The notes beneath the pieces were generated by a model. That model searched no databases and had not been told where the DNA came from. It was given only the letters and a program-made list of their open reading frames with translations. Positions 25,581 through 34,615 of a stretch of DNA of 64,000 nucleotides are shown piece after piece; position 1 is the first letter of the stretch, and each line of letters starts with the position of its first letter. The stretch is from Rhodoferax ferrireducens (GTDB lineage Bacteria; Pseudomonadota; Gammaproteobacteria; Burkholderiales; Burkholderiaceae_C), in assembly GCF_003347515.1 (NCBI RefSeq), contig NZ_QEII01000269.1, positions 62,001 through 126,000 of the forward strand. The letters run 5' to 3'. Both the position numbers and the translations under genes were made by a program.

Positions 25581-28500
25581 TGAAGTTGCGTCGGGTTTTC
25601 AGATGGCTCACGGGCCTACTAACCACGGCGGTGTTGCTGGTCGGCGCCCTGCTTCTGGCGTTCTGGATCTGGACCGATAGCGACACGTCCCTGGCCACGG
25701 CGCTCAGGCAGGCATCGCGCTACCTGTCTGCCGGGCAGGTGCTGGTGGCCGAGGATGTGCGCGGCTCACTGCGCAAAGGGGGCCACATTGGCTTGCTGCG
25801 CTGGGAGAGCAATGGGCTGGTGATTGAAGCGCGCCAGGTCGATCTGGCCTGGCAACCGAGAGCCCTGTTTGACCGCCGGCTGCAACTGGACACGCTGCAC
25901 ATCGCCCAACTCAGCGTTGAAGACCAGCGTGCGCCCAAGCCCGCCACGCCGCTGGACACCTTGCTGCTGCCGTTTCAGGTGGACTTGAACTTTGTCATCG
26001 ACGCATTGCACTGGGCGGGCGCGAGCGCACTGCAGGCCACGGCCGTGTCGGGCCGCTACCAGTTCGAGGGAACGCGCCATGCACTGACGCTCAAGAGCGC
26101 CCAGCTGGCGGCGGGCCAGTACCAGGCCCAGGCCAGCGTGCTGGCTCGCGCCCCCTTGACGCTGGATATGCAGGTGCAAGGCGCTGTGCAAGCCCCCCTT
26201 CCCGGCACTGCGCAGCCGCTGCCGCTGACGGCCACTGCCTCGGTGCGCGGCGATCTGGCGGGGCCCAATGCCCTGCTGGATATAGAGGCCAGGCTGCAGC
26301 CTGCCACACCAGCCCCCACGCCACGCAAGGCATCCCCAACTGCAGCGCCGATGCAAGCGCGGCTGACCGCCCGAATCAGCCCCTGGGCGGTACAACCGAT
26401 TGTCCAGGCCGAGGCCAGTTTCAGCGACTTGAATCTGGGCGCCTTGTGGTCCCAGGCACCCCAAACCCTGCTCACCGGCAGCGCTGCGGTGCAGCCTGAC
26501 ACGAAGGCCCCACGCCCCGCCACCGGCCCCATCTGGCAAGCGCAGGGCAAGCTCGCCAACCGGCTCAGTGGCCCCTGGAATCTGGACCGCCTGCCGGTAG
26601 AGGCGGCACAGGCGCGCTTGAGTTTCAGCGACGGGCAGTGGCAGGTGCAGTCACTCACCGCCGACATCGCGGGCGGGCGCCTGGCCGTGCAAGGTCAATT
26701 GACCGCGGCCAAAACCAACAACGCGCCAACTGCGGCCATTTCAGGCTGGCAAGCGGAGGCGACGCTGAAGGACATCAACCCGGCTGCCGTGCACACGCAG
26801 CTGGCGGCGGCACGCATTGACGGCCAGCTCAAGGCCACGGCCGCCGCGCAGGTGATTGACTTTGACACCCGCCTGCAGCCTTCGGCCAGGCAACCCGATG
26901 CGTCCAGATTGAAGGGTCTGCATCTCAAAAACGCCTCCGCCAAAGGGCGCTGGGCCGATGGCACCTTGAGTCTGAAGAGCCTGCAACTGCAAACCACCGA
27001 TGCCCTGTTGCGGGGCCAGATCGACGTGCATTTGGCCAGCAAAGCCACGCGCGGCCAAATGCAATTGACGCTGCCGGGCGGACAGGCCGAAGTTCACGGC
27101 CAGATGAGTGCGCAGACCGGCAACGGCGAGTTTTCGCTGAACGTCACAGATACGGCCAAAGCTTCGCGCTGGCTGGAGACCTTGCCCGGCGCGCCTGCGC
27201 AACTCGTCAGCAAGGCCATTCAAGGCAATGGAGACCTCACAGGCAACTGGGCCGGGGGTTGGCAAAGCCCGGATCTGCGGGTGCGAAGCGAGTTGCGCGC
27301 CGTGGTACGTCAACAAGTCGAAGGCCGACCAGAAAGCGGCTCACGCCGCTTCAATCTACAGGCACAGGCGTCGGGCGGGCGCAGTGCCGCGGGCGATTGG
27401 CAAGCCGTGCTCAGTGCTGCCCGACTGCAAGCACAGGACGGCCAGCGCCCCGGCAACTGGAGCGTTCAAATCAACCAGCCGGTCAGCTTCGGCTGGAAAA
27501 GCCACGCGAGCGGCAGTGTGTTGGAAACCAGCGCCGGCGAAGCCGCCCTGACCGGCCCGATCCCCGGCGCGGCCACCATCGTGTGGCGCCCCATTCGCTG
27601 GAGCCGCAGCGGGGCGCGCCAGGCGCTGCAAACGCAAGGCCGTCTGCAAGGCGTGCCTTTGGCCTGGCTGGACCTGCTGGGCAGCGCTCAGGTGGCGAAT
27701 ATGGGCCTGCGCGGCGATCTGGTTTTTGATGGCGATTGGGACGTGCTGGCGGCAGACACCCTCAAAGCCAGCGTCTCCCTGGTTCGCCGCAGCGGCGATA
27801 TCAGTCTGCTGGCGGAGGGGGACGTTGGCGCCGGGGTCAGTGCCGGGGTCAAGGACGCCCGCATGACCTTGAACGCTGACGGCAACGCGCTGCGCGTCAG
27901 CGCACGCTGGGACAGTGAACGGGCGGGCCTGGCGCAAGGCGAATTCCGCACCACCATTACCAGCGGTGCTGACGGCTGGCGCTGGGCCGCCGACGCGCCG
28001 CTGACCGGCTCACTGCGGGCGCAACTGCCGCAGGTTGGCGTCTGGTCGATGCTAGCCCCCCCCGGCTGGCGCATTCGTGGCACGCTGGACGCCAACATCG
28101 CGCTCAGCGGCACACGCGCCGCGCCGCAGTGGAGCGGCACATTGAATGCCGACAGCCTGGCCCTGCGCTCCATCGCCGATGGCATTGAGTTCAGCAACGG
28201 CAAACTGCGCAGCACCTTGCGCGGACAGCGTCTTGACATCCAGGAGTTCAGCTTGCAGGGCGCCACCGGGGGCGGCGGCAGTGGCGGCCTGCTGAGTGCC
28301 AAAGGGTTCGCGCAGTGGCTGCCCAACGGCACAGGTGCCACGGCGGGCCTGGCCAAAATTAGCATCGAGCTGGACGCCCAGGCGCAGGCCCTGCGTGTGA
28401 CGGCGCGCGCCGACCGGCGCCTGGCAGTCACCGGTCAACTGCAGGTCAAACTGCGAGAGGCCAAACTGGAGATCCGCGGCGCGCTCAAGGCCGATCAGGC

Positions 28501-29356
28501 GCTCTTCATCCTGCCCGATGAAACCACGCCCCGCCTCGGCGAGGATGTGGTGGTGAAATCGGCGGCCAAAAATTCGCTGCCAGCACCCAAGGAGACTGAC
28601 AACACCGCCTCGACTTCGAACAGCGTCCGCATCGTGCCCGATGTCGCGATCACGCTGGACATGGGGCCTGACTTTCAAGTGCAGGGCCGAGGCCTCAACA
28701 CCCGTCTGACCGGCACGCTCAATCTGGCCAGTTCGGCTGCCACTGGCAATATCCCGCGCCTTACGGGTGGCCTGAGTACCGTGCGCGGCACCTACAAGGC
28801 CTACGGCCAGCAACTCTTTATTGAGGAAGGCGTTCTGCGCTTTAGCGGCCCCTTCGACAATCCGGCACTCGACATTTTGGCCATACGACCCAATTTGAGC
28901 GTGCGCGTGGGCGTGCAGATCAGCGGCACGGCACTGTTGCCTCGCGTGCGTCTGTACGCCGACCCGGAGCTACCCGACGCCGAGAAACTGGCCTGGCTGG
29001 TGTTGGGCCGCTCCGCCGCCAACGGGGGCGCCGAGGCAGCCGTGTTGCAGCAAGCGGCGATGGCACTGCTCGGCGGCAAAGGGGGTGGACTGTCCGGCAG
29101 CCTGAGCCAGGCCCTGGGGCTCGATGAGCTGTCCGTGCGCGGATCGAGCAGCAATACCGACGGCACCACCAGCGCCGCTGCCGTCACGCTGGGCAAGCGA
29201 CTGTCGCGTGATTTTTATGTCGCCTACGAGCGCAGCATGGCGGGCACCCTGGGCACGGTCTTCATCTTCTACGATCTTTCAAAGCGCTTTACCCTGCGCG
29301 CCCAGACCGGCGAGCAGAGCACGATTGACCTGATTTTCACGGTGCCCTATGACTGA
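25580..29356 (+). CDS. tamB: TamB-like translocation and assembly module protein
   Basis: A 1258-residue protein anchored by an N-terminal helix (about 11-32), then a long beta-taco region with repeating amphipathic strands, ending in the conserved DUF490/TamB domain (about 940-1258). GGLSTVRGTYKAYGQQLFIEE-type sequence and the terminal QTGEQSTIDLIFTVPYD are characteristic. It spans the periplasm and works with TamA, probably in lipid transport or barrel assembly. Length is normal for the family. Confidence 0.94.
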   Translation: MKLRRVFRWLTGLLTTAVLLVGALLLAFWIWTDSDTSLATALRQASRYLSAGQVLVAEDVRGSLRKGGHIGLLRWESNGLVIEARQVDLAWQPRALFDRRLQLDTLHIAQLSVEDQRAPKPATPLDTLLLPFQVDLNFVIDALHWAGASALQATAVSGRYQFEGTRHALTLKSAQLAAGQYQAQASVLARAPLTLDMQVQGAVQAPLPGTAQPLPLTATASVRGDLAGPNALLDIEARLQPATPAPTPRKASPTAAPMQARLTARISPWAVQPIVQAEASFSDLNLGALWSQAPQTLLTGSAAVQPDTKAPRPATGPIWQAQGKLANRLSGPWNLDRLPVEAAQARLSFSDGQWQVQSLTADIAGGRLAVQGQLTAAKTNNAPTAAISGWQAEATLKDINPAAVHTQLAAARIDGQLKATAAAQVIDFDTRLQPSARQPDASRLKGLHLKNASAKGRWADGTLSLKSLQLQTTDALLRGQIDVHLASKATRGQMQLTLPGGQAEVHGQMSAQTGNGEFSLNVTDTAKASRWLETLPGAPAQLVSKAIQGNGDLTGNWAGGWQSPDLRVRSELRAVVRQQVEGRPESGSRRFNLQAQASGGRSAAGDWQAVLSAARLQAQDGQRPGNWSVQINQPVSFGWKSHASGSVLETSAGEAALTGPIPGAATIVWRPIRWSRSGARQALQTQGRLQGVPLAWLDLLGSAQVANMGLRGDLVFDGDWDVLAADTLKASVSLVRRSGDISLLAEGDVGAGVSAGVKDARMTLNADGNALRVSARWDSERAGLAQGEFRTTITSGADGWRWAADAPLTGSLRAQLPQVGVWSMLAPPGWRIRGTLDANIALSGTRAAPQWSGTLNADSLALRSIADGIEFSNGKLRSTLRGQRLDIQEFSLQGATGGGGSGGLLSAKGFAQWLPNGTGATAGLAKISIELDAQAQALRVTARADRRLAVTGQLQVKLREAKLEIRGALKADQALFILPDETTPRLGEDVVVKSAAKNSLPAPKETDNTASTSNSVRIVPDVAITLDMGPDFQVQGRGLNTRLTGTLNLASSAATGNIPRLTGGLSTVRGTYKAYGQQLFIEEGVLRFSGPFDNPALDILAIRPNLSVRVGVQISGTALLPRVRLYADPELPDAEKLAWLVLGRSAANGGAEAAVLQQAAMALLGGKGGGLSGSLSQALGLDELSVRGSSSNTDGTTSAAAVTLGKRLSRDFYVAYERSMAGTLGTVFIFYDLSKRFTLRAQTGEQSTIDLIFTVPYD

Positions 29357-29397
29357 GCGTCCGATCGGGCACAGCGTAGCCCCTACAATCCCCGCTT

Positions 29398-29472
29398 CTC
29401 CTCGTAGCACAATGGATAGTGCGCATGCCTCCTAAGCGTGAAATACAGGTTCGATTCCTGTCGAGGGGACCA
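29398..29472 (+). tRNA. tRNA-Arg (anticodon CCU)
   Basis: Acceptor CTCCTCG pairs with CGAGGGG, followed by A and encoded CCA. D stem GCAC/GTGC, anticodon stem CATGC/GCGTG with loop CTCCTAA (anticodon CCT), T stem ACAGG/CCTGT with loop TTCGATT. It reads AGG codons. Confidence 0.96.
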
Positions 29473-29526
29473 CTCACTCGGCGCTGGCATTTGTTTCCTT
29501 GATTCATCACCAAAAAAAGGCCCGCC

Positions 29527-29679
29527 ATGAATATCACCCTGCATTTAGTCCCCGCCGTCTCGCTCATCGCCGGGATCTTGATCCTTATCATGCCGCGCTT
29601 GCTGTCGACCATTGTGGCCGTTTATCTGATCGTGGTCGGCCTGGTCGGCTTGTTTGGTACTGGCAACTTTCTCCGCTGA
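29527..29679 (+). CDS. DUF3096 small membrane protein
   Basis: A 50-residue protein, nearly all hydrophobic, with two helices (VPAVSLIAGILILIMPRLL and STIVAVYLIVVGLVGLFG). It matches the short DUF3096 family. A run of purines (AAAAAAAGG) precedes the ATG. It lies after tRNA-Arg and is convergent with the ABC permease gene, two bases apart. Function unknown. Confidence 0.85.
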   Translation: MNITLHLVPAVSLIAGILILIMPRLLSTIVAVYLIVVGLVGLFGTGNFLR

Positions 29680-29680
29680 C

Positions 29681-31306
29681 TCAGCGCGACGGCGCACGCA
29701 AGGTGCGGCTTAGCAGCATCACCGGGATCAAGCCCACCAGTACCAGGGCCAAGGACGGCAAGGCCGCCTCACCCAGCCGTTCGTCGCGCGCCAACTGGTA
29801 GGCCACCACGGCCAGGGTATCGCTGTTGAACGGACGCAGCACCAGCGTGGCGGGCAGCTCTTTCATCACATCCACAAACACCAGCAAGGCCGCCGCAGCG
29901 GTGGAGCGCTTCAGCAGCGGCCAGTGCACGCGACGCATCAGCGCCATGTCGCGCGTGCCCAGCATGCGGGCCGAGTCATCAAAACTCGCCGGAATTCGGG
30001 CATAGCCGCTTTGCAGCGACTGCAGCGCCACGGCGCAGAAGCGCACCAGATAAGCCCAAATCAGGCCGAGTGAAGTCGCCGTCAAGACATAGCCCACGCT
30101 GCTTTGTGGCGCCACACTCTGCAGCCAGCCCACCGGCAGCAGCAATCCGACAACGATTACCGCGCCGGGTACCGCATAACCCAGCCCGACCAACTGGGCG
30201 GCCAGTCGGGTCGGCAGGTCCGGGCGGCGGCGCAGGTTGAACGCGAGCACCAGGGCCAGCCCGACGGCCAGCAAGGCGCTGATGGCGCCTAGGCGCAGGC
30301 TGTTCATGGACCAGCCCAGGAACTGCGTCCACGACAAGACCGACCAGTCGGCCACCAGGGGCCGCAGCATGAACAGCACTGGCAGCACAAAGCCGATCAG
30401 TACCGGTGCACCGCACACGCCCCAGGCCAGCCACTTGGCACGGCCCTGCAACATGAGTGGGCGCGCATCCATGGCGCCAGCGCGCCCGCCTCGGGCCGCA
30501 GAAAACCGCATGCGCTTTTGCGCGCGGTGTTCCAGGAACAGGAGCATCGCCACCAACAGCAGCAGCATGGTGGCCAGTTGCGCCGCGGCAATGCGGTTGT
30601 CCATGGAAAGCCAGGCCTTGTAAATGCCGGCCGTAAAAGTCTGAATACCGAAGTAGCTCGACACGCCAAAATCAGCCAGCGTTTCCATCAGCGCCAGAGC
30701 GGCGCCCGCAGCCACGGCGGGACGGGCCAGTGGCAAGGCCACTTCCAGGATGCGCCGGCGCATGGGTGCACCCAGCAGGCGGGCGGCCTCCATCAGGTGG
30801 GCGGCACGTTCACCCAGGGCCGTACGCGCCAACAGGTACACATAGGGATACAGCGAAAAGGTAAACACCCAGGCGGCACCGCCCAGACTACGGATTTCGG
30901 GGAACACCCGGCCTTCGACACCCAGGGCATTGCGCACAAAGGTCTGTAGGGGGCCCCCGAACTGGAGAAAGTCCGTATAGGCATAGGCCACAACATAGGC
31001 CGGCATGGCCAGCGGCAACAACAGAGCCCACTCAAAAACCCGGCGACCCGGGAAGTCAAACATGGTCACGACGGCGGCCGTAGACAAGCCGGTCAGCACC
31101 ACACCGACGGCCACCATCAGGCACAGTCGGACCGTCGTCCACACGTAATCCGGCAGCACGGTGCCGCTCATCTCCTGCAAGATTTGTGCAGCTGCGGCGC
31201 CCGAGTCACCCCACGGCAGCCAGGACGCGAACACCGCGACCACCGGCAGCATGAACGCCACTGTCAGGGTCAACAACAACAATTGGCGTGGCCAGCGGAA
31301 CGGCAT
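29681..31306 (-). CDS. Ferric-type ABC transporter permease (FbpB-like)
   Basis: A 541-residue protein with about twelve helices in two homologous halves, the layout of FbpB/SfuB permeases. Each half has a permease EAA-type loop: MEAARLLGAPMRRRILEVALPLARP and FDDSARMLGTRDMALMRRVHWPLLK (shown in part of their length). It imports ferric iron, usually with a periplasmic binding protein, which is absent here. It is divergent from its ATPase across a 57-base gap containing a Fur-like site. Confidence 0.9.
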   Translation of the reverse strand: MPFRWPRQLLLLTLTVAFMLPVVAVFASWLPWGDSGAAAAQILQEMSGTVLPDYVWTTVRLCLMVAVGVVLTGLSTAAVVTMFDFPGRRVFEWALLLPLAMPAYVVAYAYTDFLQFGGPLQTFVRNALGVEGRVFPEIRSLGGAAWVFTFSLYPYVYLLARTALGERAAHLMEAARLLGAPMRRRILEVALPLARPAVAAGAALALMETLADFGVSSYFGIQTFTAGIYKAWLSMDNRIAAAQLATMLLLLVAMLLFLEHRAQKRMRFSAARGGRAGAMDARPLMLQGRAKWLAWGVCGAPVLIGFVLPVLFMLRPLVADWSVLSWTQFLGWSMNSLRLGAISALLAVGLALVLAFNLRRRPDLPTRLAAQLVGLGYAVPGAVIVVGLLLPVGWLQSVAPQSSVGYVLTATSLGLIWAYLVRFCAVALQSLQSGYARIPASFDDSARMLGTRDMALMRRVHWPLLKRSTAAAALLVFVDVMKELPATLVLRPFNSDTLAVVAYQLARDERLGEAALPSLALVLVGLIPVMLLSRTLRAPSR

Positions 31307-31328
31307 GAAAGGGATCTCTCGACAGTGG

Positions 31329-31351
31329 GCAAATGAGAATTGTAAGCATCT
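31329..31351. promoter_or_regulatory. Possible Fur operator between ABC permease and ATPase genes
   Basis: AAATGAGAATTGTAAGCAT loosely matches the alternating A/T-rich half-sites of Fur boxes (TGAGAAT and similar). Its place between divergent iron-type transport genes favours the call, but the match is imperfect. Confidence 0.35.
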
Positions 31352-31363
31352 ACAATGCATTTC

Positions 31364-32536
31364 ATGTACTTAGAGGTATCACAACTCCGGATTGCATACG
31401 CAGGTCGCAGTCAGCCCGCCGTGCGGGACGTGTCATTTGGTCTGCATGCGGGCGACATCGGCGTCCTGATCGGGCCCTCAGGCTGCGGCAAGACCACTCT
31501 GCTGCGGGCAGTGGCGGGCTTGGAGCCCGTGTCGGCCGGTGTCATCAAGCTGTCGGGCCAGGTGGTGAGCAGTGCCACCCTCAACCTGGCGCCGGAGGCA
31601 CGCCAGATTGGCATGGTGTTCCAAGACTATGCCTTGTTTCCCCATTTGAATGTGGGGCGCAACGTCGGCTTTGGCATCAACCATCTGCCCAAAACCGAGC
31701 GCGCCGCCCGCGTCGCCGAGGTGTTGGAACTGGTGGGCCTGGCCGGCCAGGAACAACGCTTTCCCCACGAGCTCTCGGGCGGCCAGCAGCAGCGTGTCGC
31801 CCTGGCACGCGCCTTGGCACCCAAGCCCCGGCTGTTGTTGCTGGACGAACCCTTTTCCAATCTGGATGTGGACCTGCGCGAGCGCCTGGCGCACGAGGTT
31901 CGCACCATCCTCAAGGCGGCGCAAACCACCGCGCTGTTCGTGACCCACGACCAGCTGGAAGCCTTTGCCATCGGCGACACCATCGGCGTCATGCAGGCCG
32001 GTCAGCTCCACCAGTGGGACGACGCCTACACGCTGTATCACCGCCCGGCGACCCGCTTTGTGGCCGAGTTCATTGGCCACGGCGTCTTCGCACCGGCGGT
32101 GATTCGCCAAATCAACCAGCAGGTGGTGGTGCAAACGCCCTTGGGCGACCTCACCGATGTGGCGGAATGCCCGCTGCCGTGCGCTTTCACGGGTGGGGCA
32201 TGTGACGTGTTGCTGCGCGCCGATGACATCGTGCATGACGACGATGCGCCGGTGAGGGCGGAAATCATCCGCAAGGCGTTTCGCGGTGCTGAGTTCTTGT
32301 ACACCCTGCGTCTGGCCAGCGGCGACACCATCATGGCGCATGTGCCGAGTCATCACGACCACAAGATCGGCGAGTGGATCGGCATTCGCGCCCAGGTAGA
32401 CCATGTGGTGACCTTCGACCGCGAGTCCTCGGTCAGCAATGGAAAACTGTGCCGCATGCCGTGCGAACACGCCACGCGGCCAGCCACCATTGGCACCGTT
32501 GAACAGCCCATCTCAATGCAGCTCACACAGCTCTAA
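31364..32536 (+). CDS. Ferric-type ABC transporter ATP-binding protein (FbpC-like)
   Basis: A 390-residue ATPase: Walker A GPSGCGKTTLL (about 37-47), Q-loop FQDYALFPH, signature LSGGQQQRVALARAL, Walker B LLLLDEPFSNLD and H-switch FVTHDQ. A C-terminal regulatory TOBE-like domain (about 235-345) follows, then an unusual tail of some 30 residues. It energises the divergent permease. MYLEVS at 31364 is preferred over the ATG three codons upstream by family alignment from memory. Confidence 0.92.
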   Translation: MYLEVSQLRIAYAGRSQPAVRDVSFGLHAGDIGVLIGPSGCGKTTLLRAVAGLEPVSAGVIKLSGQVVSSATLNLAPEARQIGMVFQDYALFPHLNVGRNVGFGINHLPKTERAARVAEVLELVGLAGQEQRFPHELSGGQQQRVALARALAPKPRLLLLDEPFSNLDVDLRERLAHEVRTILKAAQTTALFVTHDQLEAFAIGDTIGVMQAGQLHQWDDAYTLYHRPATRFVAEFIGHGVFAPAVIRQINQQVVVQTPLGDLTDVAECPLPCAFTGGACDVLLRADDIVHDDDAPVRAEIIRKAFRGAEFLYTLRLASGDTIMAHVPSHHDHKIGEWIGIRAQVDHVVTFDRESSVSNGKLCRMPCEHATRPATIGTVEQPISMQLTQL

Positions 32537-32542
32537 ATTCGG

Positions 32543-32938
32543 TCAGAAGTACAACGCCTCGACCACCTTGCCGCCCACAAGCACATTGCACTTGTCGCCG
32601 GACCGTCCATTCCCGACTTGCACCGCCCCAGCCACGATGCCCAGCACGCCGCGTTTGCCACCCAGAACCGAACCGAAGTAACAGTCGGCCGAAACCTCCA
32701 TCCCCTGGTACTCGGAGCGCAGGTTCAGCGTGGGCGTATACGGCGGGAATCGGCCTGAGAGCACCGGGTCACCGTTGACGGACAGCGTCAGCGTCGTTTG
32801 CTTCGGGACGTACTCGCCACCGAATTCGAGCTTGTGCCCGGCGACTTCGACCTGTTTCTTTTGTGCCACCCTGGGTGGTGAACTGCAGGCGGCGAGCAGG
32901 CTCGGGGCGAGAACACAGAGGATCAGTGCTACACGCAT
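32543..32938 (-). CDS. Putative lipoprotein, unknown function
   Basis: A 131-residue protein with a lipoprotein signal peptide (MRVALILCVLAPSLLAACSS; lipobox LAAC, Cys18). The mature part is beta-rich with two further Cys in SADCYFG and DKCNVLVGGK, which could form a disulfide. I do not recognise the family. Its promoter region contains the 25-base palindromic site at 33109, shared with the flp promoter, so it may be co-regulated with the Tad locus. It is convergent with the ABC ATPase gene, six bases apart. Confidence 0.75.
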   Translation of the reverse strand: MRVALILCVLAPSLLAACSSPPRVAQKKQVEVAGHKLEFGGEYVPKQTTLTLSVNGDPVLSGRFPPYTPTLNLRSEYQGMEVSADCYFGSVLGGKRGVLGIVAGAVQVGNGRSGDKCNVLVGGKVVEALYF

Positions 32939-33108
32939 GGTGTTTTCCTTGTACTTTTTAATGAGTGAAACAGGCAGCGTGAACGGCGCAGCCAAGGCCG
33001 AATCATCGGCGCGTACAAAGCGATCAACGCGGGGCTGTTTGATTGGGACGGGGATGCCATTGCAGACGACTGCAACCGGTAGATGGTAGAAGCTTCCATC
33101 TGCCCTTT

Positions 33109-33133
33109 CCATAGTCCGTTTGGGCTATGGACT
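33109..33133. promoter_or_regulatory. Palindromic site, copy 2 (matches the flp upstream site)
   Basis: Arms CCATAGTCC and GGGCTATGG around GTTT, then ACT. Over 25 bases it differs from the site at 50730-50754 at a single position. It lies 171 bases upstream of the lipoprotein gene at 32543-32938 and 19 bases beyond the stop of the gene at 33152. Size and symmetry fit a dimeric LuxR-type regulator. Confidence 0.75.
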
Positions 33134-33151
33134 TGACAAAGAGACTGAAAT

Positions 33152-33739
33152 CTACCCCGCCAGATACGCCAATTGCCCCCAGCTGCGGCGCAGCACTTCG
33201 CCCAAGTGCCCCATCTTGCCTTCCAGTGTGTAGATGCTCAGAGCCACGGGGAACCTGCCGCTGGTTTGGCCGACAAAGACCCGCACATCCATGGCGATGC
33301 CCTGGACGCGACCGACAAACTGCCCTTCGAATCCACTCAATACCCCGTATTGCGCCGCGCTCCTGGACACGGTTCGGGCCTGGGCGAGGTTCAAGCCAAA
33401 GTTCTGGCTGGCGCGCTGGATCGCCGAGCTAGCCACTGGCGGGAGCTGGGCATCGGACACGCGCTCCTGCGGCCAACTGGCATAGGTCATCACCACTGGC
33501 GGGTGGTGATGATCCGGGCTTTGCACGATGAAGCTGGGGTGACCAGAAGTCTGGCTCAGCTCCGCCTCCCATGGCGGCTGGTTCTCGACCCAGATGGCCA
33601 GGCCGAGTTCCGGCACTTTGTGGATTTGCATCTCGCGCAAGGGCCTGGGCTGGGCAGCCGTGCGCTGGATTGCGCCGGCAAACCAGGCGCAGGCACTGGC
33701 CTGCAGCCACTGGCGCCGCGATGAGCTGCGGGCGATCAT
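33152..33739 (-). CDS. Exported protein with a twin-arginine-like signal, unknown
   Basis: A 195-residue protein. The N-terminus MIARSSSRRQWLQASACAWF has an SRRQWL motif plus a hydrophobic stretch, like a Tat signal. The mature part shows no family I can name; it has a beta-rich C-terminal half (GRFPVALSIYTLEGKMGHLG). ATG at 33739 overlaps the stop of the small membrane protein by four bases, so it is the last gene of the toxin-immunity transcript before the palindromic site. Confidence 0.72.
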   Translation of the reverse strand: MIARSSSRRQWLQASACAWFAGAIQRTAAQPRPLREMQIHKVPELGLAIWVENQPPWEAELSQTSGHPSFIVQSPDHHHPPVVMTYASWPQERVSDAQLPPVASSAIQRASQNFGLNLAQARTVSRSAAQYGVLSGFEGQFVGRVQGIAMDVRVFVGQTSGRFPVALSIYTLEGKMGHLGEVLRRSWGQLAYLAG

Positions 33740-33942
33740 GCCAGGCCGCCGCGTCGAGACACTGCTGCGCCCATTCCCAACAGGGTCAACAACACCACGG
33801 CCAACAGGCTGTACCAGCGGGTGCTGCGCTTGAAGGCGACGCGCCAATTCAGGCGGCTGAGCAGCCAGCAGGCCAGCCACACCAGCGCGTAGCTGATCGC
33901 GGCCCGGCCCAGCAGGTTGCCCAGGATGTAGGAAGCCGTCAT
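33736..33942 (-). CDS. Small two-helix membrane protein, toxin-immunity operon
   Basis: A 68-residue protein with helices at about residues 11-30 (GRAAISYALVWLACWLLSRL) and 41-58 (WYSLLAVVLLTLLGMGAA). It overlaps both neighbours by four bases, so is translationally coupled. No family recognised. A membrane-held accessory or immunity role is possible but only inferred from position. Confidence 0.7.
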   Translation of the reverse strand: MTASYILGNLLGRAAISYALVWLACWLLSRLNWRVAFKRSTRWYSLLAVVLLTLLGMGAAVSRRGGLA

Positions 33943-34589
33943 GCCGGTGCACCCGTGTTGACCGGTGCGTGCAGGACCCATCCGGCATCAGTCCACTGCA
34001 TCATCTGCAGTGACAGGGCGTGAGCATCCCGCGTTTGATGGAACGCCAACGTAGCCTCTTCTCGCAGTGCTTCAAGCGTCCCCGCAACGGCTGTATCGGC
34101 AATCAAAAGCACATTGCGTCTTGGTGCGCAAACCACAATGTCGCCCTTGACCTGGCTCTTCACATGGTCGCTCCAGAATGAATCAAACACCAGCATGACC
34201 GCCTCCAGATCCTGACCGGTGCGCACCTGCATCAACCCTGCCCGGTTCGACTTCGTCATCAACTGGGCCGAGAACATGCCTTTGAAATTGGCCTGCACCA
34301 GTGCTTCCATGTCCACCAGTGACACCCCTGCCTGGGCCAGCAACGGCGGCGTGGCCATCACAAACTGATCTGGCGTATCAAACGCGTAACTGACCAGCAG
34401 GTCGCCGCACAGCGGACGGGTCACGGGCATCTGCTCTGGCGGAACACCATGGGCCTGCAATGCTTTGAGAAAGTCGGTGTGCTTGATGCGCAGCGTCACG
34501 TTGTCCGCGCGATAAGGCGGGGGTGGCGGCGGCGCCGTCCCCGCCGATGCACCTGTTGTCTTGCGTTTGCCAAACCAGTTTCCAATCAT
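33939..34589 (-). CDS. DUF1444 (YtpQ/UPF0354-like) protein
   Basis: A 216-residue protein. After a proline-rich linker (TAPPPPPPYRADN, about 18-30), the domain shows MPVTRPLCGDLLVSYAFDTP, FVMATPPLLAQAGVSLVDME and GDIVVCAPRRNVLLIADT, which fit the DUF1444 family. The role of this family is unknown. ATG at 34589 has AGGA eight bases upstream and is chosen over the TTG at 34619. It follows the immunity gene by 26 bases and overlaps the small membrane gene by four. Confidence 0.72.
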   Translation of the reverse strand: MIGNWFGKRKTTGASAGTAPPPPPPYRADNVTLRIKHTDFLKALQAHGVPPEQMPVTRPLCGDLLVSYAFDTPDQFVMATPPLLAQAGVSLVDMEALVQANFKGMFSAQLMTKSNRAGLMQVRTGQDLEAVMLVFDSFWSDHVKSQVKGDIVVCAPRRNVLLIADTAVAGTLEALREEATLAFHQTRDAHALSLQMMQWTDAGWVLHAPVNTGAPA

Positions 34590-34615
34590 GATCGTGTTCC
34601 TATCGTGTGTAACTC

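Noticed and set aside
29398..29472. tRNA-Arg as the attachment site of an integrated element
   Set aside because: No integrase gene and no duplicated tRNA 3' end was seen on either side; the flanking genes look resident.
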